NCBI RefSeq assembly: GCF_000377505.1
Contig: NZ_KB898192.1
Span: 62,001-126,000 of the forward strand
DNA length: 64,000 nt
DNA from: Paenibacillus massiliensis 2301065 = DSM 16942
GTDB lineage: Bacteria; Bacillota; Bacilli; Paenibacillales; Paenibacillaceae
Direction: 5' to 3'
Numbering within the stretch: the first letter of the stretch is position 1; each line of letters begins with the position of its first letter. Shown piece by piece: positions 53,019 through 61,949 of the stretch. Position numbers and translations under genes: made by a program. The notes below the pieces were generated by a model. That model was not told the origin of the DNA, did not search any database, and saw only the letters and a program-made list of their open reading frames with translations.

Positions 53019-53858
53019 TTAGCTCCTGAAGCGTGGCTTCCAGGGGCTTTCTCCATTATACTTGCGATAAGCTGCGTAGCTTAGTGCGCAGGATAGCAGG
53101 ATGGAGATGGCCAGCATGGCATTGCGACTGTCAGCTATCGGGACAAAGCTGGCGAAGGCCGATGCGTCCTTTTCTCTGCCGAATAACACGTTTAACGTCT
53201 CACTTCCACTGCCCATGGCAGACTGAAGTGCAGTAATATCTAATGGCTGCCGATCCGCAACTCCCCGCATATACGACATCCAGGAGTCCATTCGAACCAC
53301 CGCAGCAGACGACCCGCTCACAACGACGGCTGTACGAATGGTGGCATAATGCTCCTCCATAGATTGAAGCTCTGTTGATACTCCGTTTTTGCTGCCTTTG
53401 GAGAATTGAGTCTGCATGGCGTTCAGATCTTCCTTTAATATCTTGAAATACTGCTGCCAAAGTGGATTTTTCGGATGAACAAGCGTGTCCGTAGCCAATC
53501 TCAAGCTGGCGGCCACGCGAACGGTCTCCTCCTGGGAAGCCTGTACAGACCGTAAAGACTGCTCCAGATCAAGAATGCTACCTGACAGGGCGTGAACCCC
53601 TTCCATCGTAAGCTGTTGCTGAACATCTCCGCTGGCAAAGAGACTGCGAATACGTTCAAGCTCCTGCTGTACCGCGCTAATATCGCCATCAGATGCATAT
53701 TTATAGAGCAGCTCTGCCCGCTGATTCAATTCTCTAATCGTAGCTTCTTTCGCACCTGCGATCTGAATGCCAGCGTCCGCTATACCTTCAGGAAGCAAAA
53801 GAATACTAGCAAGAAGTATGCTGACAGCAACAGCACATAACTGTTTGAATCGGTTCAT
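53019..53858 (-). CDS. ypjB: YpjB-like sporulation-associated membrane protein
   Basis: 279 residues: a signal-type N-terminal helix (AVAVSILLASILLLPEG), a long helical extracytoplasmic domain with QRAELLYKYASDGDISAVQQ, LERIRSLFASG, and WQQYFKILKEDLNAMQ, and a C-terminal membrane helix (about residues 245-265) with a short basic tail. This topology and its place beside ypjA match YpjB of Bacillus, which is linked to sporulation; its biochemical role is not known. A G-rich Shine-Dalgarno stretch precedes the ATG. Confidence 0.75.
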   Translation of the reverse strand: MNRFKQLCAVAVSILLASILLLPEGIADAGIQIAGAKEATIRELNQRAELLYKYASDGDISAVQQELERIRSLFASGDVQQQLTMEGVHALSGSILDLEQSLRSVQASQEETVRVAASLRLATDTLVHPKNPLWQQYFKILKEDLNAMQTQFSKGSKNGVSTELQSMEEHYATIRTAVVVSGSSAAVVRMDSWMSYMRGVADRQPLDITALQSAMGSGSETLNVLFGREKDASAFASFVPIADSRNAMLAISILLSCALSYAAYRKYNGESPWKPRFRS

Positions 53859-54070
53859 CGGACCCCCCCTTATCCTTAGCTTATGGACAAGAGGAAGCGA
53901 CTAGAACTACCCACGCAGGGAGACAATCAGAATATGCACCAGTGCACAGACGAGTGTGTGTTCACCTTTTTCCTAAACGTACGTATTCTGTTGAACGTGC
54001 TTGAAATGTGTTGTTGTGCTTGAGCTATGTTGAGCTGGACTGTCGCACCTACTCCAAAATATCAATGATA

Positions 54071-54757
54071 TTAGCGCTGCAGTTCCTCTTGCCGAACACC
54101 GCGCACACCCAGATACCTGAACAAGCCCCCAAGCAGTACACTTCCAAGCGTCAGCAGGAATGTAAAATTGCGTACAGCCGGGACATGATCATGCAGCGTA
54201 GCAGGTAGCCAAGGAAAAATCCCATATGTATAATCCATCGTATCATTCAGGAAGGTCCACCCTGCTGCCAAGGCCAAAGCCACTGCTCCAAAGGTAAAAA
54301 AACGCACATAAAGCAATACCTCTACCGCCATAATCGTGTGTGAGGCAACGAGCATCCAGTCGGTAGGCTGAATCATTCCTCCCTGGGCTGCCCCAGCAAA
54401 GATAATCGCAGATGCCCATACACCGTATTTCACGCTGGTCACTACCGCAAGAGCTTCCAATACTGCACGCAGCGCCCTGCCAAGCAAACGTTGGGGAGGA
54501 TAGAGTAAAAATAACAAGGCTGCACAAAAAAATAGACTTGCTGTCGGACTATCGGGTACAAAAACTAACAGCCAGCCGGGGTATTCCTCCCAAGTATAGC
54601 GAAGCTGCGCCCCGTACCATACATACCCATATACAGTGCCTACCAGATTACAAATGAACAGCAGCCACAAAAAATACCGATTCGTCAAAAAAGCCCGACT
54701 CCATAACAACGAAATTGACAACCCATGTTCCCCCTTTGGCATGGACGTGGACCTCAT
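54071..54757 (-). CDS. ypjA: YpjA-like membrane protein (DUF1405)
   Basis: About 228 residues with six or so hydrophobic segments; typical stretches are RYFLWLLFICNLVGTVYGYV, SVKYGVWASAIIFAGAAQGG, and HTIMAVEVLLYVRFFTFG, matching the DUF1405/YpjA type. Function unknown. The open frame runs up to 54940, but that extension crosses a hairpin plus T-run at 54821-54844 and has no membrane-protein character, so the start is placed at ATG 54757 (or 54742). It lies next to ypjB as in Bacillus. Confidence 0.75.
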   Translation of the reverse strand: MRSTSMPKGEHGLSISLLWSRAFLTNRYFLWLLFICNLVGTVYGYVWYGAQLRYTWEEYPGWLLVFVPDSPTASLFFCAALLFLLYPPQRLLGRALRAVLEALAVVTSVKYGVWASAIIFAGAAQGGMIQPTDWMLVASHTIMAVEVLLYVRFFTFGAVALALAAGWTFLNDTMDYTYGIFPWLPATLHDHVPAVRNFTFLLTLGSVLLGGLFRYLGVRGVRQEELQR

Positions 54758-54820
54758 AAACAGATCCAGCCATGTACACACTTTAAAAAGCCAAGAACAC
54801 GTCCTTCGACGCTCCTCCAC

Positions 54821-54844
54821 AAAAAAACAGACCGCACTTGGCGG
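54821..54844 (-). terminator. Short hairpin with T-run upstream of ypjA
   Basis: On the minus strand CCGCCAAGTGCGG (4-bp stem) is followed by TCTG and seven Ts. Weak stem; it could be an attenuator in the ypjA leader. Confidence 0.35.
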
Positions 54845-54920
54845 GAGGATGCTTGCAAGCAAGGTCCGATCTCTTCGGCTCACGCAAAACTTATGTACGA
54901 TATCTAAAAGTGCCACCATC

Positions 54921-54951
54921 TTGAAGAAACCTGACCGCATATACGGTCAGG
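54921..54951 (-). terminator. Terminator after the IDEAL-domain gene
   Basis: CCTGACCG and CGGTCAGG form an 8-bp stem around six bases; on the minus strand TTTCTTC follows. Confidence 0.65.
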
Positions 54952-55000
54952 CTCTGTATTCTATTCTACTGTGGCTGCTACTTTTAAGCAAGCTTGCAGC

Positions 55001-55183
55001 TTATCGAATCATCGCTTTCAGTTCATCCGTAAGATTTCGAAAAGCTACCTCGTCTTTGGAAGCTAATGCCTCGTCAATGGCCAGGTACAGCTTCTCACTA
55101 CGATACTTTTGCAAAGCATCATCAAGCACCATTTCAGCTGACAGTCCCAGCATGACTTCATAAGTAACTTTCATTTTATCCAT
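55001..55183 (-). CDS. IDEAL-domain small protein
   Basis: 60 residues from the ATG at 55183, which has GGAGGTG six bases upstream. The core LYLAIDEALASKDEVAFRNL is the hallmark of the IDEAL domain, a short helical motif in Bacillales proteins such as YpiB and ComK. Function unknown; these are often adaptor or interaction modules. It follows the gamma-carbonic-anhydrase-like gene by 23 bp and is followed by a terminator. Confidence 0.85.
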   Translation of the reverse strand: MDKMKVTYEVMLGLSAEMVLDDALQKYRSEKLYLAIDEALASKDEVAFRNLTDELKAMIR

Positions 55184-55206
55184 AGGATGCACCTCCAAAC
55201 TAGGGT

Positions 55207-55713
55207 TCAAGGAATTTGATATTGCTTGCCTTTCTCTACATAATTCTGTGCCGTAAGAGCCATTCGCTCCAGATCCGCCTCTGTCAGCTCGCGCACTACT
55301 CGTGCCGGAGAGCCTAGTGCCAGCGTATAGGGAGGAATCTTGCTACGCTCCGTTATGATGGAGCCTGCCCCTACTAAAGCATATTCACCAATCTCTGCGC
55401 CGTTAAGTACGATAGCCCCCATGCCAATTAATGTACCTTTGCCGATCGTGCAGCCATGGATAATAGCAGAATGGCCTACCGATACATCCTCTGCCAGCAC
55501 CAGCGGCTGATTCGTGTTCACATGACCCACGACGTTATCCTGAATATTGGAACGCTCCCCAATGATTACTGGCGCCATATCTCCTCGAAGCACCGCGTTG
55601 AACCATACTGAGGATTGTGCAGCGATGGTGACATCCCCTACCAGCTTGGCCCCTTCGGCTACGTACACGGTAGGATGAACAGAAGGCAGATAGTCCTTGT
55701 AAGCAATCTTCAT
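55207..55713 (-). CDS. Gamma-carbonic anhydrase-like hexapeptide-repeat protein
   Basis: 168 residues from the ATG at 55713, with AAGGGTGAG upstream. A left-handed beta-helix of hexapeptide repeats is visible (VYVAEGAKLVGDVTIAAQSS, SVGHSAIIHGCTIGKGTLIG, GAIVLNGAEIGEYALVGAGS). Histidines in DNVVGHVN, SVGHSAIIHGC are placed as the metal ligands of gamma carbonic anhydrases. Many family members bind zinc; carbonic anhydrase activity is not always present. Confidence 0.85.
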   Translation of the reverse strand: MKIAYKDYLPSVHPTVYVAEGAKLVGDVTIAAQSSVWFNAVLRGDMAPVIIGERSNIQDNVVGHVNTNQPLVLAEDVSVGHSAIIHGCTIGKGTLIGMGAIVLNGAEIGEYALVGAGSIITERSKIPPYTLALGSPARVVRELTEADLERMALTAQNYVEKGKQYQIP

Positions 55714-55767
55714 AGAACTCACCCTTTCTACATTTGGATGAGATTCTAGCAACCACCGTCAGGAATG

Positions 55768-56916
55768 TCAACACAGCTCGATACCATAGCTTCGAACGGC
55801 TTCCCTACCCCATGCTGTCATCTGGATCGCACCTTGCTCCTGATCCGTTGACCTGAGCATCCCCAGATGCATCATCATTCGGAGAAGACGTCTAGTGAAG
55901 ATATCCTCTGCTGTGTCATAGTAGAAGGGCTTGATATATCCCTGTACCTGCTCGTACAGCTCTTGACTGGATATCCACTGCTCTGTGCATGTACAAATCC
56001 AGTAGACCAGTGAGAACAGATTCGGGATAGCGCCTTTATACAATCTTAACCAAAATCTGAACAACTGTATCATACTGTCCTCAAGCGGTATATCCAGCGT
56101 CTCCCGTCCTGCATCTGTCAGGATCAGCAGTCCGTTCCGTTCCTGAATCAATCTGCGGTGTAGTGCATAATCCAGCAGCAAAGCCAGACGATCAGGGTAA
56201 TGCCTGAACGACCTCCCGTATCCAAACCGCCAGCCTCCCTTGACTGTAAGCTGCTCCGCAATATGCATATGCTCTATGAGCTGCTGTTGGCTTCTTCTGT
56301 ACATGACACCTTCTGCATTCAATGTAATCTCATGACCATCTACAAATCGCAGCATGAGTCTCAGATCCTCAGCCAGCAGATGACCTTCATCCCGGTATGC
56401 CTGTGGGGGGGGCAGGCTTGTCACTGCCGCTCGCATGCTTTTGCTGATCGTATGGCGAAGTCGCTTCTTCAGATCCTCCGGCATCTGATACAGGTAACGC
56501 GTGTTGTGCGTCGAACCGTTGAATAGCCAGCCCGAGTTACGCAAACGGGACACGACCGCTCGGGGCGTCTGCTCAGCACTCTCTTCCGCGTCTCCAATAG
56601 CTTGACGGGCTGTAGCCAATAGCTCCTCCATGCTCAGGTAGGGTCTTTCGTCAAAAAGGAGACTGTTCAAAAATCTGCGGTCTGCTGCATGCAGTTCCTG
56701 CACCTGTTGCTCGAAGAAATCCCTTCCTCCCAGCTTGCTAAGAATTCCCTGAATCAATTCGTGCTTGGAGTTAGGCTTGCATTCACAAGCATAATGATCG
56801 GCAATTCTGTTCAATTGTCCAATGTCCGCAAAGGTGAGCATATCTGCAAGGTTCAAGGGTTCCACCGCCTTATCTTCGTCCTGTCGCTGGAGAATGGATT
56901 CTAGCCTTAGAAGCAA
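55768..56916 (-). CDS. Hypothetical protein with winged-helix character
   Basis: 382 residues, mostly helical, with several segments that look like DNA-binding or interaction wings: AVVSRLRNSGWLFNGSTHNT, YALHRRLIQERNGLLILTDA, FTRRLLRMMMHLGMLRS. The early part (LTFADIGQLNRIADHYACEC) is SAP-like. It weakly recalls the N-terminal region of XPB-type helicases, but no helicase motif is present. No function assigned. It stands alone between two terminator-bounded units on the minus strand. Confidence 0.6.
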   Translation of the reverse strand: MLLRLESILQRQDEDKAVEPLNLADMLTFADIGQLNRIADHYACECKPNSKHELIQGILSKLGGRDFFEQQVQELHAADRRFLNSLLFDERPYLSMEELLATARQAIGDAEESAEQTPRAVVSRLRNSGWLFNGSTHNTRYLYQMPEDLKKRLRHTISKSMRAAVTSLPPPQAYRDEGHLLAEDLRLMLRFVDGHEITLNAEGVMYRRSQQQLIEHMHIAEQLTVKGGWRFGYGRSFRHYPDRLALLLDYALHRRLIQERNGLLILTDAGRETLDIPLEDSMIQLFRFWLRLYKGAIPNLFSLVYWICTCTEQWISSQELYEQVQGYIKPFYYDTAEDIFTRRLLRMMMHLGMLRSTDQEQGAIQMTAWGREAVRSYGIELC

Positions 56917-56977
56917 TGCTGTCTATGCACATCTTTGACGAATTTATGCTCTCTTAAACGTAAAATAGAGTAAAAAG

Positions 56978-57020
56978 AAAAAAAGGCTTCCTTCAGCCGC
57001 AGGGCTGTAAGAAAACCTTT
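56978..57020 (-). terminator. Terminator after the histidine phosphatase gene
   Basis: On the minus strand AAAGG...CTT-A-CAGCC pairs with GGCTG-A-AGG...CCTTT, followed by TTTTCTTTTT. Confidence 0.75.
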
Positions 57021-57050
57021 GAATATTTCTTCCTATAGCAGGTTCTATGC

Positions 57051-57626
57051 CTAAAGCAAATGATCCGTGCTGTTGAACAGCACCTTTACCCACTCCAGAT
57101 CCTCTCTTTTGATAATCGTAAGAGATAGATTCCCAATTCGTTCACTCACATGCTCGGGGTACAGTCTGGAATACAGCTGGGCAAGCAAAGCACCATGCGA
57201 TACTATAAGCAAATTTTTGTCCTGATGTTTATCCCATACATCCTGCAAAAACTGCATTCCACGCTCAATCAGAGCTGCCTCTGATTCCTGGCCAAGATTC
57301 AGCAAATGCCATTCCTTGCCCCAACGAGCTTCCCGCTCCTCCTGAGTCAAGCCTTCAACCTCGCCATAAGCCCGCTCTTGTAGTCGTTGGTCTGGCTCCA
57401 GAACCGGAATATTCAGTATTTCACCTAAAATTTCTCCAGTCTCTCTTGCTCTGGACAAGTGACTCGTAACAATAGCGTGCCATTCAAAAGGCTCCTCGCG
57501 TAGCCTTTCTCCTAGCAAACGTGCCTGTCTTCTGCCCTCGTCATTAAGTGCAATGTCACTTTGCCCTTGGATCTTACCCATCGCATTCCAGTCTGTAAGA
57601 CCGTGTCTGATCAAACCTAGCAGCAT
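57051..57626 (-). CDS. Histidine phosphatase family protein (phosphoglycerate mutase-like)
   Basis: 191 residues. The catalytic RHG motif lies at the start (LLGLIRHGLTDWN, His8), with SHLSRARETGEIL, QERAYGEVEGLTQEE and the second catalytic His in IVSHGALLAQL. It is a small cofactor-independent-looking phosphatase of the PhoE/CobC type; the substrate is not predictable. It lies downstream of a sigma/anti-sigma pair by about 90 bp. Confidence 0.85.
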   Translation of the reverse strand: MLLGLIRHGLTDWNAMGKIQGQSDIALNDEGRRQARLLGERLREEPFEWHAIVTSHLSRARETGEILGEILNIPVLEPDQRLQERAYGEVEGLTQEEREARWGKEWHLLNLGQESEAALIERGMQFLQDVWDKHQDKNLLIVSHGALLAQLYSRLYPEHVSERIGNLSLTIIKREDLEWVKVLFNSTDHLL

Positions 57627-57713
57627 TGTAGTTCCTCCGTAGTTCGATTAGTCCAGCTTCTGTATTCCGAGCTCACTGCATACTTGGCATTTGATCTCTT
57701 GTTCTTTGTACGG

Positions 57714-58316
57714 CTAGCGCCTCACTCGATGCACCCAACTGATGGACACCAGAGCCAGTGCCACCGCGAGTACAGACAGCACCATCCAATATTGCGGATA
57801 CGTAGGAATCAGATTCCCTACGATCGGTTCCATAATCCCAATATGGCCTTCGGGAACATGCACAATAAAGCTTGATGAAGCCGAGTCTGATCCAGCCACA
57901 CCGGTAGGCATCAGGCCTGATGGTTGCAGGGTTGTCTCTGTCGATCGGACGGTGCGTCCACTAAGGTTCAGCACCAAAAAACTGCATAAAAATAGGGCGA
58001 GAAATCCTGCAATCCAGAGCGACACATGCCTGCGAAGTGCAGGACTGATTCTGGAACGCCGATTTTCGCCAGGAACTAGCCATGGAGATTCTGCGTAGAT
58101 CCGCTCCATGACTCTGCGATTTACTTGCTCTGCTTGCTCTTCAGTTACTTCATCTACGAACTCTTGAACAGCCAAGCTTTTCACTTGGTCCAAATCTTGA
58201 TCTGCCGAACAGTGCTCACAATCCGCCTGATGGTCCTCAGCCATCTTGCGGCGCGGGTCTTGCTCGGACAAATGATCTAGCTTGCCGAACAATTCCTTAG
58301 CCTCCCTGCATTTCAT
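57714..58316 (-). CDS. Zinc-finger-type anti-sigma factor
   Basis: 200 residues: an N-terminal zinc-binding anti-sigma motif (HQADCEHC, HxxxCxxC), a cytoplasmic linker, a transmembrane helix at about residues 103-123 (WIAGFLALFLCSFLVLNL), an outside loop, and a second helix near the C-terminus (about residues 177-195). It overlaps the upstream ECF sigma gene by four bases (ATGA), the usual mark of a sigma/anti-sigma pair. The stimulus is unknown. Confidence 0.8.
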   Translation of the reverse strand: MKCREAKELFGKLDHLSEQDPRRKMAEDHQADCEHCSADQDLDQVKSLAVQEFVDEVTEEQAEQVNRRVMERIYAESPWLVPGENRRSRISPALRRHVSLWIAGFLALFLCSFLVLNLSGRTVRSTETTLQPSGLMPTGVAGSDSASSSFIVHVPEGHIGIMEPIVGNLIPTYPQYWMVLSVLAVALALVSISWVHRVRR

Positions 58317-58909
58317 CGGCTCTTCAGTCCTTCCCTTTCCTCAAATACGGGTTCAAACAAATAAGGCTCCAATTGGTTCTTAACACTTGAACGCGCCCTG
58401 AATAAAAGAGATTTTACAGCACTTACCGTCTGTCCGAGAATCTTTGCAATCTCCTGGTAGTCCAGTTGATCATATTCTCTGAGAATCAAAGCGGAGCGTT
58501 GCTTCTCAGGCAGATTCTTGATCGCTTCCCGTACCATCTCGACCTGCTCTGTACGCAAGATCGCCTGCTCTGGTATCAGATCCGTAGGTGCAACCGGCAC
58601 ATAACCACTTTCCTCTAACGGTACACTTCCGCTCCGCTGCTTACGCAGTTCGCTGAGCACCGTATTCCGTGCAATTGTGTATAGCCAAGTTGAGAACGAT
58701 GCATCCACTTCACGGAAGGTCCCGAGGCTCTTATAGGCCTTGTAAAAGGTCTCTGAGCACAAGTCCTCTGCCATCATCTCCAGGTTGGAGCTTTTTAACA
58801 TATGATATACAAAAGCCAGAATTTTACGCTGATACCTGCGCATGAGTTCTGAATACATTTCCACATTGCCTTGCTTAATTTCCTGAATCAACTGGGAATC
58901 TGTCATCAT
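58313..58909 (-). CDS. ECF-type RNA polymerase sigma factor
   Basis: 198 residues: region 2 (YSELMRRYQRKILAFVYHML, MAEDLCSETFYKAYKSLGTF, FSTWLYTIARNTVLSELRKQ) and region 4 (LPEKQRSALILREYDQLDYQ, then a helix-turn-helix ending SAVKSLLFRARSSVK). Resembles the SigW group in region 2, but the specificity cannot be read. It is followed by a zinc-finger anti-sigma gene. Upstream lies a 770-bp AT-rich gap that must contain its promoter. Confidence 0.9.
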   Translation of the reverse strand: MMTDSQLIQEIKQGNVEMYSELMRRYQRKILAFVYHMLKSSNLEMMAEDLCSETFYKAYKSLGTFREVDASFSTWLYTIARNTVLSELRKQRSGSVPLEESGYVPVAPTDLIPEQAILRTEQVEMVREAIKNLPEKQRSALILREYDQLDYQEIAKILGQTVSAVKSLLFRARSSVKNQLEPYLFEPVFEEREGLKSR

Positions 58910-59439
58910 CCGAGTGAGAGCCTCCTCGCCCCTAACATGCCTGTTCCCCGTTCGACTCTATATATGTATTACCGAACAGGTTATTAAAAGTTGCGGTCAA
59001 GCCGCATATTTTTCTGAAAACAAACAAAACAACATCATCAACAAAAAAGAACATCCGTCCGTCCAATCACACTAGATAATAATAAAAAAACGACCAAGTT
59101 CCAAAAATGCCTAGTTCATTGTATCACAAAAAACCAGTGGTCAAAAGCTCCAAACAAGCCCGAAAATCATGAAAAAATAATGTGAACAATCAGAAACATT
59201 TTCAAACCCTTACTGTGCCTCATCCCAAAGGTCTTTTGCTTAAGACTTTTATCATGTGATTTAACCCAGACCTTTAATATAGATTTTGGTAATGACCTAA
59301 GCGTGACCTTAGAAGAATTCTTTAGCTTAGAATATAGTTCGAGCTTTACCTCGAACTATACCATATGCTTTCTCAAGCCTGTGAATTCCTTAGTATGATT
59401 ATCGGATTTTTATAAATCTTTTTTAAGACTCCTTAGAAC
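58910..59439. other. AT-rich intergenic region with several inverted repeats
   Basis: No open frame was found. A perfect 11-bp inverted repeat lies at 59334-59361 (TATAGTTCGAG, 6-nt loop, CTCGAACTATA), without a T-tract. Between about 59228 and 59332 the words AAGGTC and GACCT recur on both strands (AAAGGTC, AGACCTTT, TGACCTAAG, TGACCTTAG). It may hold the promoter of the sigma gene or an unrecognised small RNA. Confidence 0.45.
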
Positions 59440-59476
59440 AAAAAAAAAAAGACCACCTAGGCCAAGGCCTAAGTGG
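59440..59476 (-). terminator. Terminator of the trp-hisC-tyrA transcript
   Basis: CCACCTAGGCC pairs with GGCCTAAGTGG (one mismatch) around two bases plus loop; a run of eleven Ts follows on the minus strand. Confidence 0.85.
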
Positions 59477-59682
59477 TTACTACTATGTCTCAAGTAGTTT
59501 AGTTAAAGGATAGGAGTGGAGAGAAACCATACTGTACTTTTATTATATGTATCCGTTTTCATTTTGTCAACACTCTTTTTTAAGCGTTTTCTTTTTCCTT
59601 AATATTGAAAATCGGGTCCCATATAGGCAATGAATGGACAAGCCTCCTGCCCTCCACCCCCGCATGAACCCGAAATGTCTAG

Positions 59683-60771
59683 CTAAATAACAACATGATG
59701 GCCTTGGGACTGCAAGAGCTCCCTTGCCCGGTTCCACGCTTCTTCCTGTCGGAAGGACAGACGCAGGATGCCAGGCACATCCTCCCTGCTCTCAATAATC
59801 TGCATGTTGCTCAGATTGATACGATGGTCGCCCAGCAATGTCGCAATCTGACCGATGATACCAGGTGTATCCGGTACATCAATATACAGATCGAACGTTG
59901 ACGTGATCATTCCCTTACGGCGCTCAGGCAATTCACTACGGAATGCTCCGGCTGTCGCAAATTCCTGCTCAACCCCAAAACCGTCCTGGCATTCCAGCAG
60001 CTCAGTAAAACGTTCGATCTGACTATTCCAATCTCGCAGTAACCGCAGTAGTACCTGCCTATTGCTGAGCAGGATGTCCCGCCAGACGATAGGATCACTG
60101 GAGGCAATTCGTGTAATATCCCTGAAGCCTCCAGCAGCCAGTGTACTGTAGAGTGGATTTTCCTCATCATAAGCCCGCACCTGATTCACGAGTGAAGCTG
60201 CGATAATATGCGGTAAATGACTTATTGCACCTACGATATCATCATGCATGACAGGCTCTACTGTTACAACCTGCGCTTTCGTGTGGCCCAGCAGCTCCTT
60301 CAAAGCGTTCACGGCTTGCTCAGGCACCTTTGCGTCAGGACACAACACATAATAAGCATTCTCGAACAGCACCGAAGAAGCTGCCGTTACCCCTGAGCGC
60401 TCCGAGCCTGCCATCGGATGCCCACCGATAAAATAAGCCCCTTGAAGATTCGTCTCAGACGCCAGACGGGTAATCGAGGATTTAGTACTACCGACATCCG
60501 TAATAATACAGCCCTGCTTGAGAGGAAGTTCTGCCAGCCTGAGCAAATAATGCTCCAGCAGACTTACTGGCACGCACAGAAAAATAAAATCGGCATCCTC
60601 GGTTGCTTCCTCCAACGACAGAGTAGCCGTATCCACGACGCCTCGTGTAATCATGGGGTCAATGAGTTCTGGCATATGAGCGTGGCCGACGACGTTGATT
60701 CCCGGCTTCCCCTTAAAGCAAAGACCAAGTGAACCGCCAATCAGCCCCACTCCAATTATAGCTATTTTCAT
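59683..60771 (-). CDS. tyrA: Prephenate dehydrogenase with ACT domain
   Basis: 362 residues. N-terminal NAD site (IAIIGVGLIGGSLGLCFKGK), GGHPMAGSERSG substrate motif, HDDIVGAISHLPHIIAASLV, and a C-terminal ACT domain from about residue 285 (DLYIDVPDTPGIIGQIATLL) that likely gives feedback inhibition. It oxidatively decarboxylates prephenate to 4-hydroxyphenylpyruvate for tyrosine. Follows hisC by 22 bp in the classic trp-hisC-tyrA order. Confidence 0.95.
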   Translation of the reverse strand: MKIAIIGVGLIGGSLGLCFKGKPGINVVGHAHMPELIDPMITRGVVDTATLSLEEATEDADFIFLCVPVSLLEHYLLRLAELPLKQGCIITDVGSTKSSITRLASETNLQGAYFIGGHPMAGSERSGVTAASSVLFENAYYVLCPDAKVPEQAVNALKELLGHTKAQVVTVEPVMHDDIVGAISHLPHIIAASLVNQVRAYDEENPLYSTLAAGGFRDITRIASSDPIVWRDILLSNRQVLLRLLRDWNSQIERFTELLECQDGFGVEQEFATAGAFRSELPERRKGMITSTFDLYIDVPDTPGIIGQIATLLGDHRINLSNMQIIESREDVPGILRLSFRQEEAWNRARELLQSQGHHVVI

Positions 60772-60793
60772 CAGAATCTGTCCTATCAGTTAT

Positions 60794-61885
60794 TTACGCT
60801 TTAACTGCTCCCAGTACCTCTTCAAGCGCATGAATAAAGGCTGCGTTCTGCTCTGGAGTCCCTACCGTTACGCGAATGAATGTTGGATGTTTCTTAAAGC
60901 CTGAACGGATAATAATTCCTTTACGCAGTAAAGCGTCAAAGACTTCGGATGAAGGGCGTCCTACATCCACCATGACAAAGTTCCCGTGCGCCGGGAAGGT
61001 CGCAAGACCAAGACGCGAGAATTGCTCCTGCAAATAAATAATTCCGTCAGCATTCTTCTGACGGCAGTGATCAACAAAGGCCTGATCCTGAAGCGCTGCT
61101 CGTGCTGCAGCTTGTCCCAGGCGAGACGTGTTGAACGGCTCCCGCACCTGATTGATCAGCTTGATCACGGCTGCACGTCCAATTCCATAACCTACACGCA
61201 GAGCAGCAAGTCCATAGATTTTGGAAAACGTACGAAGAATGACCAGATTATCGTATCGGGATAGCAATTGAATGCTATTGGGATATGAGGCATCGGTTAC
61301 ATACTCGAAGTAGGCTTCGTCCAGTACGACCATTACATGCTGTGGAACACGGTCCAGGAAAGCAGTGAGCTCATCCTCGGTAACAATAGTTCCTGTAGGA
61401 TTATTCGGATTGCACACCCAAATGATTTTGGTCCGTTCGTTCACACGAGACAGCATCGCACTCAGATCATGAGTCCCATCCTCCAATGGAACCTCAATGG
61501 TAGTGGCTCCTTCGATATCAGCATTGCTCTTATAAACGGAGAATGTCGAATCTGCCATGATCGTCTCGTCGCCTGGCTGCAAGAAAGCACGCGCAATCAG
61601 AGCAATCACTTCATCCGAGCCGCACCCGAAGATAATCTGATCAGACTGAACACCAACATGCTGAGCCAGCTGTGCTGTCAGCTCAACAGCACTCCCGTCT
61701 GGATACAAGAACAGCTGTGATAGCTCATTTTGAATCGCTTGGGCTACTGCAGGGGAGCTTCCATAAGGATTCTCATTGGAGGCCAGCTTGATGACCTCAC
61801 TCAGACCCAGCTCCTTCTTTACTTCTTCAATCGGTTTGCCCGGCTTATAGACCGGTAGACCGACAATACGCTGTTTTGGCTGCAT
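60794..61885 (-). CDS. hisC: Histidinol-phosphate / aromatic aminotransferase
   Basis: 363 residues, class II PLP-dependent aminotransferase: LASNENPYGSSPAVAQAI near the start, WVCNPNNPTGTIV, DEAYFEYV, and the PLP-lysine segment RTFSKIYGLAALRVGYGIG. In Bacillus the enzyme at this position serves both histidine and aromatic amino acid synthesis, which fits its place between trpA and tyrA. A very stable hairpin separates it from trpA. Confidence 0.95.
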   Translation of the reverse strand: MQPKQRIVGLPVYKPGKPIEEVKKELGLSEVIKLASNENPYGSSPAVAQAIQNELSQLFLYPDGSAVELTAQLAQHVGVQSDQIIFGCGSDEVIALIARAFLQPGDETIMADSTFSVYKSNADIEGATTIEVPLEDGTHDLSAMLSRVNERTKIIWVCNPNNPTGTIVTEDELTAFLDRVPQHVMVVLDEAYFEYVTDASYPNSIQLLSRYDNLVILRTFSKIYGLAALRVGYGIGRAAVIKLINQVREPFNTSRLGQAAARAALQDQAFVDHCRQKNADGIIYLQEQFSRLGLATFPAHGNFVMVDVGRPSSEVFDALLRKGIIIRSGFKKHPTFIRVTVGTPEQNAAFIHALEEVLGAVKA

Positions 61886-61910
61886 GCCAGTTTCCCCCTT
61901 CTAGATGCAT

Positions 61911-61942
61911 CATTGCGCGTACGTAAGCACGTACGCGCAATG
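61911..61942. repeat. Intercistronic hairpin between trpA and hisC
   Basis: CATTGCGCGTACGT and ACGTACGCGCAATG are perfect 14-bp arms around a 4-nt loop. There is no T-tract after it in the minus-strand direction, so it is not a canonical terminator. Confidence 0.8.
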
Positions 61943-61949
61943 CAAAAAA

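Noticed and set aside
54758..54940. N-terminal extension of ypjA
   Set aside because: Crosses a hairpin with T-run and lacks membrane-protein character.
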